64,000 nucleotides of DNA, taken from assembly GCA_045811525.1 (NCBI GenBank), contig JBJMTV010000005.1:1-64000 (forward strand). Direction: 5' to 3'. The notes below the pieces were generated by a model. That model did no database searches. It had not been told where the DNA came from and saw only the letters and a list, made by a program, of their open reading frames with translations. The position numbers and the translations under genes are program-made. The DNA comes from VAZQ01 sp045811525. GTDB lineage: Bacteria > Pseudomonadota > Alphaproteobacteria > Rhizobiales > Xanthobacteraceae. Position 1 is the first letter of the stretch; each line of letters begins with the position of its first letter. This document shows, piece by piece, positions 43,283 through 51,579 of the stretch.

Positions 43283-44266
43283 ATGATTGTTTCGCGACGC
43301 TGCATGCTGACGACAGCGTGCTTGGGACTGGCTGCCTCGTTCGCGCCTGGCTCGCGGGCTCGGGAGGGGTATCCTGCTAAGCCGATCAAGCTGATTGTGC
43401 CGCTGGCAGCGGGCGGGGGCATCGATTTTACCGCCCGCGTTACCGCACAGAAGCTTTCCGATCTGCTCGGGCAGCAAGTCGTGGTGGAGAACCAGGGCGG
43501 CGCAGGCGGTACGCTCGGCGTCAATGCCGTCGTGCGATCGGCGCCGGATGGCTACACGCTCCTTTATCACTCGGTAAGCGGGGTCGTGAGTGCTGCAGTA
43601 ACCAAGGACCTTCCCTATGACTGGCTGCGCGATCTTGCGCCGGTCTCGCTGGTCACCCGCTTCGCCCCGGTCCTGATCATCAATCCCTCGCTGCCAGCCA
43701 AGGACCTGAAGGAGTTCGTCGCGCTCGCGAAAGCCAATCCTGGCAAGTTCAGCTACGGATCCTCCGGCGCAGGGAGCGCGATCCACTTGGCCAGCGAGCT
43801 TTTCAAAACGGCTGCCGGCATAGATTTGGTGCACGTGCCGTATCGCGGGAATGCCGGTGTGATGCCCGATCTGCTCGCGGGGCGCATCGCCATGCTGATC
43901 GATGGCGTGCCGGCGCAAGTCAAGAATATTACATCCGGGACGGTGCGGGCACTCGGGGTGACCACCCGCACCCGCACACCAGTGCTGCCCGATGTGCCCA
44001 CGATCCTCGAGCAGGGAATCGATTACGAGGTGCCGTACTGGACGGCGCTGTATGCGCCGGCGGGCACACCCAAGCCGATCATCAACAAGCTCGCGAGCGA
44101 GACCGCCAAAAGCATGCATGACCCCAGCATGATCAGCCGGCTGCAGAATGCAGGGACCGAGGCCGTTGGCTCCAGCCCACAGGAGCTCGATGCCTTCAAC
44201 CGCGATCAGCTCGCGCTCTACCGGCGTATTGTGCAGGACCCGAAGTTGCAGCTGAACCTGCAATAA
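43283..44266 (+). CDS. Bug-type periplasmic solute receptor
   Basis: A 327-residue receptor with a signal peptide (CMLTTACLGLAASFAPGSRA) and the Bug pattern YPAKPIKLIVPLAAGGGIDFTARVTAQ, VVVENQGGAGGTLG, APDGYTLLYHS, FSYGSSGAGSAIHLASELF, VHVPYRGNAGVMPDLLAGRI and VLPDVPTILEQGIDYEV. No TctA/TctB genes adjoin it, so it probably uses a TTT permease encoded elsewhere, such as the partial one at the left edge. Last gene of the M24-led operon, tying uptake to hydroxyacid oxidation. Confidence 0.93.
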   Translation: MIVSRRCMLTTACLGLAASFAPGSRAREGYPAKPIKLIVPLAAGGGIDFTARVTAQKLSDLLGQQVVVENQGGAGGTLGVNAVVRSAPDGYTLLYHSVSGVVSAAVTKDLPYDWLRDLAPVSLVTRFAPVLIINPSLPAKDLKEFVALAKANPGKFSYGSSGAGSAIHLASELFKTAAGIDLVHVPYRGNAGVMPDLLAGRIAMLIDGVPAQVKNITSGTVRALGVTTRTRTPVLPDVPTILEQGIDYEVPYWTALYAPAGTPKPIINKLASETAKSMHDPSMISRLQNAGTEAVGSSPQELDAFNRDQLALYRRIVQDPKLQLNLQ

Positions 44267-44636
44267 CCCGCGGCAGGCTGGATGGTCGTGCAGCAGCTGG
44301 CTGCTACACCGGCTGCGCGAAAACGGCGTTCCGGTCACGGGAAGAAGCCCGGCATGAACGCGGCCAGGCTTCCCCGGAGGCAGTGATACTCGACGCTACC
44401 TTTCACTGTCCCCACAAGGGGTCACGAGTCGAACCTAACACCGCAGGCTCGGAGAGCGGTGGTAGGCCGGTCGCAGGAGAAACAAGCGCAAGCAGCGTGA
44501 CAGTTTAGCTACAGCTGGAGACTACCGGTGCGATGATGCAGACGTGCGCGTGAGCGCGGGCCGGTTCGCCCGGCTTCAGCTATGGTGCGAGATTACACGG
44601 AAGAGCCGTGCACCTCCGAAACAGCGCGCGTGAGAA
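44267..44636. other. Convergent intergenic region with no recognised feature
   Basis: This 370 bp separates the 3' ends of the plus-strand receptor operon and the minus-strand cyclase. I found no credible coding frame, tRNA or T-tract terminator. One minus-strand patch near 44410-44430 resembles a T-arm but has no matching acceptor stem. Confidence 0.5.
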
Positions 44637-45590
44637 TTACTTGATCGCCTGGGGATTGATGGGCGAGCCAGTCGCGCCGGTGATGATCAGCGGCGGTCCG
44701 CAGAAGAAGAACTCATGAACACCGTCTCGCTCGCAATCCTCGGCGAGATCCTTGAGATAGAAGATTTCGCCCATGCATAGACCCATCGCCGGGATCACGA
44801 CCCAGTGCCAGGGCTGGTTCGCCTCTGTCGTCTCATTCGGTCGTACCTCGACGCCCCAGGTGTCAGTACAGATCGCTGCTATTTCCTTGTCCTGACACCA
44901 ATAGCAGTTCTCGAACTTAACCCCTGGTGCGTCGCCGCCGGCATAGCCGCCCCACTGCTGCTCCTTGAGACAGCGTTCTATTTGTCCCGTGCGGATGATG
45001 ACGAAATCGCCGCGCCTGATCTCGACCTTCTGTTCTTTCGCGCATTTGTCGAGCTCGTCGTTGGAGATTCCTTCACCGTCATTGAGCCAGTCCACGCCGC
45101 GGAAGCGTGCAATGTCGAGGAGCACGCCACGACCGACCATCTTGTCCTTCGAATGCTCGATGCCGAGCACGTTGAGGCCTCGCGCATCGATGAGCTTCGC
45201 GTCATAGCCGTTGTAAGCCTTGTCCTCGTAGAAGATGTGGCCGAGCGCGTCCCAGTGGGTGGCACCCTGTACACACAGCATCAGCGTGTCGTCGGCATAG
45301 CGGATCTTGTTCCAGTCCTGCCGTTCGGCGATTGCATCGGTCCCGGTCGCGAGCATCTGGTGGATCGGATTGAAGCGGCCGCCGAACAGGCCCGTCTGCG
45401 GGCCGTTAGCGTCGAGCGGAATGCCGAGCGCAAACACCTTGCCCTTACGGATCAGCTTCGCGGCTTCGACGATGTCCTCGGGGCTCACGTGATTGAGCGT
45501 GCCGATCTGGTCCTCTTTGCCCCAGCGCCCCCAGTTCTTGAGCTTCTCCGTCGCTTCGGCAATCGCCTGTCGGCCGACCTTGATATTCAT
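44637..45590 (-). CDS. Cyclase-family metal-dependent hydrolase
   Basis: A 317-residue cyclase-family protein, longer than KynB-type members. The metal motif is QGATHWDALGHIF (Gln108, His112, Asp114, His118), so the first His of the usual HxGTHxDxPxH is Gln and the Gly is Ala. The C-terminal part includes WGVEVRPNETTEANQPWHWVVIPAMGL and FLCGPPLIITGATGSP-like ends (here FFFCGPPLIITGATGS). ATG 45590 gives the start MNIKVGRQ; the upstream frame to 45644 is not conserved. It is probably the last gene of the minus-strand hydroxylase cluster, 127 bp after the molybdenum subunit, and would open an amide, lactone or ring product. Confidence 0.87.
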   Translation of the reverse strand: MNIKVGRQAIAEATEKLKNWGRWGKEDQIGTLNHVSPEDIVEAAKLIRKGKVFALGIPLDANGPQTGLFGGRFNPIHQMLATGTDAIAERQDWNKIRYADDTLMLCVQGATHWDALGHIFYEDKAYNGYDAKLIDARGLNVLGIEHSKDKMVGRGVLLDIARFRGVDWLNDGEGISNDELDKCAKEQKVEIRRGDFVIIRTGQIERCLKEQQWGGYAGGDAPGVKFENCYWCQDKEIAAICTDTWGVEVRPNETTEANQPWHWVVIPAMGLCMGEIFYLKDLAEDCERDGVHEFFFCGPPLIITGATGSPINPQAIK

Positions 45591-45717
45591 GGACTTGGTT
45601 CCTTGGAGGTGTCCGTTCGACAGCAGTTGCCCGGATGAGATCACGTGAATAGCGGATCGAGCATGCTTCGTGCTTGGTTGGGTGCCAATGTGCTCTCGGC
45701 CGTCATCCCTGGCGTGG

Positions 45718-48114
45718 TTAAACGCGACCGAGCGCCCGCAAAATCTTGTCGGGCGTGAACGGCATGTCAGTAAGCGGCGGCGTCCGTAGGGGGCGCAGTG
45801 CGTCGTTGATGGCGTTCATGATGGCGGCCGGTGCGCCCGCCGTGCCAGCCTCGCCTGCGCCTTTGGCGCCGAGCTCGGAATCCCTCGTTGGTGTGACCAC
45901 ATGGCTCACATCGATGTCCGGAATCTCGGCCGCCATGGGCACCAGATAATCCGCCATATTGCCGTTGAGCAGCTGCCCGCGCTCGTCGTAAACGCACTGC
46001 TCGAACAGCGCAGCCCCGATGCCTTGTACGATGCCGCCGCGGATCTGCTCATCGACCAGCTGCGGGTTGATGATCGTGCCGCAGTCTTCCACGCACCAAT
46101 GCCTGAGCAGCCTCACAAACCCGGAATCGGTGTCGACCTCGAGGTAGCTCGCCTGAATGCCATTGGTGAATGCGAACGGCCAGGCACGCGGCACATAATG
46201 ACGCGTCGTCACGAGCTCGGGCTGAAAATCAGGCGGCAAGGTATCCGGGCGGAAATAAGCGATGCGCGCGAGCTCGGCCAGCGACAAGCGTTGGGTATCG
46301 CTCTTGGCATCCACGACCTCGCCGCTGCGGATATCGAGATCGTCAGGTTGCGCCTGTAGGATCGAGGCTGCACAGGCAAGCACATTGGCGCGCAGAGCCT
46401 TACCAGCCTGCCATGCCGCTTCGCCGCCGATTCCCGCAGCGCGTGAGGCCCAGGTGCCGCCGCCATAGGGCGTGATGTCCGTGTCGCCGGTGATGACGCG
46501 CACCTGCTCGATGGGCACGCCGAAGGCCGTCGCCGCGACCTGTGCGATGACTGCCTCCGCACCCTGTCCCTGCTCGGTGACGCCCGTCTGGCAGATGATT
46601 GCACCTTGCGCGTCGAGCTTGATAGTCACGCCGTCCTGCGCCGAAATGCTCGCGCCGCCAACGCCGTAGAATGCAGCCGACGGGTTGGTGACCTCAACAA
46701 AGCTTGCAAAGCCGATGCCGCGGTAAACCCCCTGCTCGCGCAAGGAGGCCTGTTCGGCGCGCAAGCCGGCATAGTTCATCATGGCATCGAGGTGAGCCAG
46801 GGACTCGTGATGCGACAGCGCCTCGAATCTGATGCCTGACGGTGCGCTCGAAGGATGCGCATCATCAGGGATCAAGTTGCGGCGCCGCAGCTCCAACGGA
46901 TCCATGCCGATCTTTGCCGCTGCGAGCTCGATCAGCCCCTCGGTCACGGCGGTCGCGATCGGATGCCCGACCGCACGGTATTGGCACATCACATTCTTGT
47001 TCTGCAAAACAACCCGTGCCCGCGCGCGATAGTTGCGGCATGTGTAGGGTGCTCCGACCAGATTGACGACCTGGTTCGCCTCGATCCCTGAGGTGCGCGG
47101 ATAGACTGAATAGGGCCCGATGCCGGTGAGGTCGTCTATTTCCCAGGCGGTAATGGAGCCATCATCGGCGAGGGCTATTCTGCCGTTGACCCGGTGGTCG
47201 CGGGCATGAATGTCGGTCACGAAGCTTTCCAGACGATCGGCAACAAACTTGATCGGGCGCTTCAGCAGCTTGGAGAGCGCTACAGCAGCCATTTCGTCGG
47301 CATAGGTGTGCACCTTGATGCCAAAGGATCCCCCGACATCCTTCGTGACAACGCGCACCTGGTGCTCAGCCAAGCCGAGATGCTTGGCAAACAGGTTCTG
47401 CATCATGTGCGGCGCCTGTGTTCCTTGATAGACCGTCAGGCGCTGCTCCCCGGCGTTCCAATCGGCTACGATCGCGCGCGCCTCATTGGTCACACCGGTG
47501 TGACGGCCGAACAGAAAAGTGGCCCCGACTATGGCTGCCGCCTCGGTGAAACCCTTATCGGGGTCACCCGCGACATGCACGCGCTCGAATGTGAGGTTGT
47601 CGCCTAGCTCCGGGTGGATCACCGGCGTGCCGGCGTCGAGCGCAGTCTCGGCATCGGTCACCGGCGGCAGGACCTCATAATTCACATCCACCAGCTCGCA
47701 CCCATCTTCTGCCTCGGCGCGTGTGCGGGCGATGACAGCGCACACGGCCTCGCCCTGCCAGCATGCGCGCTGGACGGCAATGGCATGCTGTGGAGCCGAC
47801 TTGATGCCTTTGAGGTGGGTGAGCACGCCAACCCAGGGCGTGATGACCGCTGCGAGCTCGGCGCCCGTCACAACGGCGATGACACCCGGCGCGGTCTTGG
47901 CAAGGGCCGTGTCGATTGCCCGGATACGAGCGTGCGCATGTGGCGAGCGCACGAACGCCACATGCGCCATGCGCGGCAGGGTCACGTCACTGACGAATTG
48001 AGCGCGGCCTTGCGTCATCCGCGCGAGGTTCGGCCGCGCCACAGAGCGGCCGATATAGGAGTTCGGCCGGTCGAGGGTCGAGAGGGCGGGCGGGGAGTCG
48101 TCGGCTATCTGCAT
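45718..48114 (-). CDS. Molybdenum hydroxylase large subunit (xanthine dehydrogenase / CoxL family)
   Basis: A 798-residue molybdopterin subunit. It has the N-terminal a/b hammerhead (RFVSDVTLPRMAHVAFVRSPHAHARI), Moco-binding GGSFG at 261-265, QNLFAKHLGL and the C-terminal active-site Glu755 in LGAKGAGEAGTAG. The loop that reads AYxCSFR in true CO dehydrogenase or AYRGAGRPEA in most homologues is CQYRAVGHPIA here (377-387). It is therefore not a form I CO dehydrogenase and probably hydroxylates an organic, perhaps N-heterocyclic or aldehyde, substrate. Its FAD and 2Fe-2S partners lie upstream in the same cluster, separated by the HD protein gene. Confidence 0.92.
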   Translation of the reverse strand: MQIADDSPPALSTLDRPNSYIGRSVARPNLARMTQGRAQFVSDVTLPRMAHVAFVRSPHAHARIRAIDTALAKTAPGVIAVVTGAELAAVITPWVGVLTHLKGIKSAPQHAIAVQRACWQGEAVCAVIARTRAEAEDGCELVDVNYEVLPPVTDAETALDAGTPVIHPELGDNLTFERVHVAGDPDKGFTEAAAIVGATFLFGRHTGVTNEARAIVADWNAGEQRLTVYQGTQAPHMMQNLFAKHLGLAEHQVRVVTKDVGGSFGIKVHTYADEMAAVALSKLLKRPIKFVADRLESFVTDIHARDHRVNGRIALADDGSITAWEIDDLTGIGPYSVYPRTSGIEANQVVNLVGAPYTCRNYRARARVVLQNKNVMCQYRAVGHPIATAVTEGLIELAAAKIGMDPLELRRRNLIPDDAHPSSAPSGIRFEALSHHESLAHLDAMMNYAGLRAEQASLREQGVYRGIGFASFVEVTNPSAAFYGVGGASISAQDGVTIKLDAQGAIICQTGVTEQGQGAEAVIAQVAATAFGVPIEQVRVITGDTDITPYGGGTWASRAAGIGGEAAWQAGKALRANVLACAASILQAQPDDLDIRSGEVVDAKSDTQRLSLAELARIAYFRPDTLPPDFQPELVTTRHYVPRAWPFAFTNGIQASYLEVDTDSGFVRLLRHWCVEDCGTIINPQLVDEQIRGGIVQGIGAALFEQCVYDERGQLLNGNMADYLVPMAAEIPDIDVSHVVTPTRDSELGAKGAGEAGTAGAPAAIMNAINDALRPLRTPPLTDMPFTPDKILRALGRV

Positions 48115-48151
48115 CGCCCCGCCCCGCTCGTTCGTGGCTGCGCTCGGGCGA

Positions 48152-48922
48152 TCAGAGGAACCGGGTCGGCCACATCAACGTGCGCCACATATGCGATGAC
48201 GGGGTGTTGTCGAAGCCCAAACCTTCCTTGGGTTGCTTGAAGTTGCGTCCGATGATGTCGACGAAATCATTCAGATCCACCTTCGCATCCGGGTCGAAGG
48301 AGTAGATGTCATAGACGCAGATCTGGCGCGCCGTCATGTACCATTTGTGGTTGCGCGCCCGCTCGTATTCCGCGACGATATAAGGCTCGGGCTTGTAATC
48401 GGCGCCGAACAATTTGATGTACTGGTCCGGGTATTTGTAACCGGCAGCCTCGTCAGGAAAAAAGCGCAGCGCCTGGTGCATACGCACTCCCCAGCTCACC
48501 TCCTCATCCACGTACGGCTCGATGAGCTGCGCGCCCCAGTATCCGTGATCGCAGCGGATAAAGCTCACCACACCGATGTCGTGCAGCAGGCAGGCGAGAA
48601 CCGTCTTCTCGGGAAGACCAGCCTTCAGCGCGTGGGTGGCGCTCTGCAACAGATGCGCGGTTGACGCGAAGCGCGCTTGGAAAAAATCGATAAGCGTTGG
48701 TTTCGCCGGCATTTTGGGGAGCCGTGGGTCGGCGCCCATGAGAAAGTATTTGCCTGGGTTCTTCGCCTGCAGGGCCGCCCCGCTTTCCATGTCGACCTTG
48801 CCGTCGGCCATCGTAAAGAGAACCGACTTGGTGGCAATGCGCTGGCTGAGCTCGTGCATCATCTGCTCTTCGAGGTCGTCGGCGCGTTCCGAGAGGTTCA
48901 TTTCTGGCGCATATTGCTGCAT
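48152..48922 (-). CDS. HD-domain protein with a PhnZ/MIOX-like six-ligand pattern, candidate diiron oxygenase
   Basis: A 256-residue protein starting at ATG 48922. Its HD core shows His90 (STAHLLQSA), His114-Asp115 (CLLHDIGVV), His126 (DHGYWGAQ), His149 (GVRMHQALR) and Asp205 (CVYDIYSFD). These six residues match the H...HD...H...H...D ligand set of HD-domain mixed-valence diiron oxygenases, and two intervals (24 and 56 residues) nearly equal those I recall for PhnZ (24 and 57). Phosphohydrolase HD proteins usually lack the two middle His in this arrangement. The gene lies between the 2Fe-2S and Mo subunits of a hydroxylase, so a substrate-oxidation role is plausible. A longer frame reaching 49204 overlaps coxS and is rejected. 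Oxygenase activity is inferred. Confidence 0.75.
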   Translation of the reverse strand: MQQYAPEMNLSERADDLEEQMMHELSQRIATKSVLFTMADGKVDMESGAALQAKNPGKYFLMGADPRLPKMPAKPTLIDFFQARFASTAHLLQSATHALKAGLPEKTVLACLLHDIGVVSFIRCDHGYWGAQLIEPYVDEEVSWGVRMHQALRFFPDEAAGYKYPDQYIKLFGADYKPEPYIVAEYERARNHKWYMTARQICVYDIYSFDPDAKVDLNDFVDIIGRNFKQPKEGLGFDNTPSSHMWRTLMWPTRFL

Positions 48923-49020
48923 GGCTCTCTCTGTGTCAGAGGGGTAGGGCGGCCCCGGCGTAGGGCGGTTGACCCAATGAATACACTGAACTGGCGCTGG
49001 CGGGAACGGGCGTTGACGCT

Positions 49021-49509
49021 TCAAGCACGCTGTTTTGCGCGATTCTGCGCCACGACCTCCACCGCGTCGATGATGGCTTGGTAGCCGGTACAACGGCAGT
49101 AGTTCCCGGAAAGATAAGTCCGAATGGCGGCGCGGTCCGGGACGCCGCCTCTGGCCAGCAGCTCTTGCGCAGTCAACAGCATGCCAGGAGTGCAATAACC
49201 ACATTGCAGCGCGTTGCGAGCGATGAAGGCCTGCTGCAGGTCGGCAATGTCCCCGCTGTCAGCCACACCCTCGATGGTCTCGATGCGTGCACCGGCGCAC
49301 TGCACCGCGAGCATCAAGCAACCGCGCACTACCGCACCATTGAAGCGGATGCTGCAAGCCCCGCAAAAACCGTGCTCGCAACCGACATGGCTGCCGGTCA
49401 GCGCGAGGTCCTCGCGCAGAAAATCCACCAGGGTCTTGCGGGCCTCGACGCGTTCGCGCACCTCTTCGCCGTTCACGGTCAGGACGATCTCGTGGATGCG
49501 CTCACTCAC
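49021..49509 (-). CDS. Molybdenum hydroxylase 2Fe-2S subunit (CoxS family)
   Basis: A 162-residue protein from GTG 49509, overlapping the FAD-subunit stop by 4 bp (GTGA). The plant-type 2Fe-2S cluster ligands are Cys44, Cys49, Cys52 and Cys64 (GCEHGFCGAC...GC); the second, all-helical cluster uses Cys103, Cys106, Cys138 and Cys140 (CGYC...CRC). It carries electrons from the Mo site to FAD. Length and all eight Cys are canonical. Confidence 0.94.
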   Translation of the reverse strand: MSERIHEIVLTVNGEEVRERVEARKTLVDFLREDLALTGSHVGCEHGFCGACSIRFNGAVVRGCLMLAVQCAGARIETIEGVADSGDIADLQQAFIARNALQCGYCTPGMLLTAQELLARGGVPDRAAIRTYLSGNYCRCTGYQAIIDAVEVVAQNRAKQRA

Positions 49510-50348
49510 GCAACTGGCTCCATCAGCTGCTTGGCCACGCGGCGCAACAGCACACCGGCAAGATGCAACCTGGCTGCGCCCGACGCTTGCACGTCGTCGG
49601 CGGGAGAGAGGTCGGTGCTCAGCGACGCTACTGCCGCATCGATGTCGCCCTTGGCGAGGGCGGTTTCCGCGTTGCGGCTGCGCACGGGCGTTGATCCCAC
49701 CCCGAAGAAGGCCAGACGAAGTTCGCGCAGTTGCGCCGCCGCGGCCCGTGCGCTGGCTGCCAAACCGACCAAGGCGTAGTCGCCCTGGCGACGCGAAAAC
49801 TCCCCAAAACCTGTGCGCGTATCGGGACCCGCTGCCGGCACCCGGATGGCGGTGAGCAGGTCCTGTGGTCCGAGCGCCGTGTCGAACAGCCCTTTGAAAA
49901 AATCCTCGACGGCAACGCTTCGGCGGCCGCCGGCGCCGGCGACCTCGAATTCTGCGTCGAGTGCCAGCAGACACGCAGGCAGCTCGGCTGCCGGGTCGGC
50001 AAAAGCAACCGAGCCACCGATAGTGCCGCGATTGCGGATGGCGGGGTGCGCCACATGGGGCAACGCTCTGCTGATGAGCGGTGCAGAACGGGCGATCTCA
50101 GGCGAGCGTTCCGCGGTCGCTTGCCGCACCAAGGCACCGATCTCGAGTTGACCGCTTTTCAGCGCAATGCTGTCAAGGCCGTCAATGCCGTTGATGTCGA
50201 CGAGAAGTGCCGGCTGGCTCAGCCGCATGTTGAGCGTGGCGATGAGGCTCTGGCCTCCCGCCAGCACGCGCGCATCATCGGTGGCCAGCAACTCGATGGC
50301 ATGGGCAACCGAGCGTGCCCTGACATACGCGAATGGCGGCGGTTTCAC
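49506..50348 (-). CDS. Molybdenum hydroxylase FAD subunit (CoxM family)
   Basis: A 280-residue FAD-binding subunit: PFAYVRARSVAHAIELLATDDARVLAGGQSLIATLNMRL (FAD pyrophosphate site), RNRGTIGGSVAFADPAAELPA (the TIGG motif), and a CO-dehydrogenase flavoprotein C-terminal domain (FGVGSTPVRSRNAE). It transfers electrons from 2Fe-2S centres to an acceptor. Upstream is the ROK-like gene (46 bp), downstream coxS with translational overlap. Confidence 0.93.
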   Translation of the reverse strand: MKPPPFAYVRARSVAHAIELLATDDARVLAGGQSLIATLNMRLSQPALLVDINGIDGLDSIALKSGQLEIGALVRQATAERSPEIARSAPLISRALPHVAHPAIRNRGTIGGSVAFADPAAELPACLLALDAEFEVAGAGGRRSVAVEDFFKGLFDTALGPQDLLTAIRVPAAGPDTRTGFGEFSRRQGDYALVGLAASARAAAAQLRELRLAFFGVGSTPVRSRNAETALAKGDIDAAVASLSTDLSPADDVQASGAARLHLAGVLLRRVAKQLMEPVA

Positions 50349-50394
50349 CTGGTCCTCCCCGCGCTACGGCATTCTGGCCGCTACGGGGACGAGG

Positions 50395-51468
50395 TCAATC
50401 CTTCTCGGCGAGTGCCCGTGTGGTGAAACGGGCGTTGCCCAGCCCGGTGCCGATGGTGAGCGCGCCCCAGTGCCGGACATCAGCCATGAATGGGGTCTGG
50501 CTCAGCCCTTGCACGACGGCATCGTTGTGCATGAGAACCATCGTCTCATGCTTGCCGATGGTCGGGATCTCTTCATGCAGCATGAGTGGCAGGTTGAACC
50601 GGCTGCTCTCCCAGTTGCCCGGCAAATTCTGCGCGCCGCGCGCGATGGTCCCATCCGCTTCAATCACCCCAGGACAGCCGATGCCGATGAAAGGGGCAAG
50701 ATGCAGTCCTTCTTTCGCGGCGCGGGCAATCAGGTCCTTGAGCATGCGGATGAGCTCGCCGACAGCGTCCTCGCGCTTGAGGTTCTTTTCCTCTGCGTGA
50801 CGCCAGAGCTCGAACTTCCACACGAAGGCCTTCGACAGGTCGGGCGCTTTTTTCTGGGCGAGCTCCACCACCCCGGCTCTGATGTTCGTGCCTCCAATAT
50901 CGACCGCCAGAATTGCGTCGTGCCCTTCAAACATCCAGGGCGGCGCCAGATGTGCAGCGCCGATCAGACCCGCTTCATCGGGATCATGCCGGATTGGATC
51001 GAGATCGATGTCGATCTTCTCCGCCTTGAGAATCACAGCGGCCCGCCCGATCGCGAGCTCGCCAACACGGCTGCCGCGAAAGCCTCCGCCGACCGCAATG
51101 CGCGCCGTATCACGCCAGGCCTTGAGCTTGAGAAACCGGCGAATAACGAGGGCGAGCTCTTGTGAAAAATCCTCGAGCGCTCCCTGCAGGACGCCGGCCG
51201 CCTCCGGCGATCCCTCAGTCAGCACGGCGTCAAGCTTTTTCCTGCTGATCTGCTCGCTCGGCTCGTCACCGAACGGATCGTCGCCGACCTTTCGCAGTGC
51301 TTTGCGCCAGTTCTCGATGATGGTCCGGAAGGCGCCCTTGCTCGCGCGGTCGCCAAGGAAGCCTTCGTCGTCTTTGAGCTCGACGTTATAGCTGTCGACG
51401 ATGACGGACGGCAGTCGCGTGGCCCCGTGACCCGCAACGGTCGGCCGGATGGTGCTTTGTTCTGCCAT
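50395..51468 (-). CDS. ROK/ASKHA-type sugar-kinase-like protein with apparently permuted domain order
   Basis: A 357-residue protein. Motifs normally at the end of ROK kinases come first: IAVGGGFRGSRVGELAIG (GGG at 127-129) and DEAGLIGAAHL (164-174). The motifs normally at the start follow: phosphate-1 loop LAVDIGGTNIRAG (190-195), GIGCPGVIEADG (263-272), catalytic Asp316 in MHNDAVVQG, and phosphate-2 LTIGTGLGNARF (340-346), where the protein ends. The zinc-site CxCGxxGCxE segment of ordinary ROK proteins is not seen. This is what a circular permutation of the ASKHA fold would look like. Upstream of the FAD subunit by 46 bp. Substrate unknown. Confidence 0.82.
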   Translation of the reverse strand: MAEQSTIRPTVAGHGATRLPSVIVDSYNVELKDDEGFLGDRASKGAFRTIIENWRKALRKVGDDPFGDEPSEQISRKKLDAVLTEGSPEAAGVLQGALEDFSQELALVIRRFLKLKAWRDTARIAVGGGFRGSRVGELAIGRAAVILKAEKIDIDLDPIRHDPDEAGLIGAAHLAPPWMFEGHDAILAVDIGGTNIRAGVVELAQKKAPDLSKAFVWKFELWRHAEEKNLKREDAVGELIRMLKDLIARAAKEGLHLAPFIGIGCPGVIEADGTIARGAQNLPGNWESSRFNLPLMLHEEIPTIGKHETMVLMHNDAVVQGLSQTPFMADVRHWGALTIGTGLGNARFTTRALAEKD

Positions 51469-51579
51469 GAATGCCCCGTGCAGCGACGCGCTCGCCCGCT
51501 GACAACTTGCGACCGGCTGGAAAGTTTCAATGCCGACATTGGGCGCCGCGCTGACGGTCGTCTCAGCCGAACGGTCGTC

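Noticed and set aside
42188..44338. 716-codon minus-strand frame
   Set aside because: Runs opposite two certain genes (D-2-hydroxyacid dehydrogenase and Bug receptor) whose motifs are intact; it is a reverse-strand shadow.
44267..44636. tRNA-like T-arm near 44410-44430
   Set aside because: A GGTTCGA-like stretch appears on the minus strand, but no acceptor, D or anticodon stem can be paired with it.
45718..48114. Carbon monoxide dehydrogenase (coxL) assignment
   Set aside because: The AYxCSFR loop required for form I CO dehydrogenase is absent (CQYRAVGHPIA instead), so only the hydroxylase superfamily is claimed.
48152..48922. Simple HD phosphohydrolase assignment
   Set aside because: The extra His126, His149 and Asp205 at oxygenase-like positions make a plain phosphohydrolase call less suitable; both possibilities remain open.
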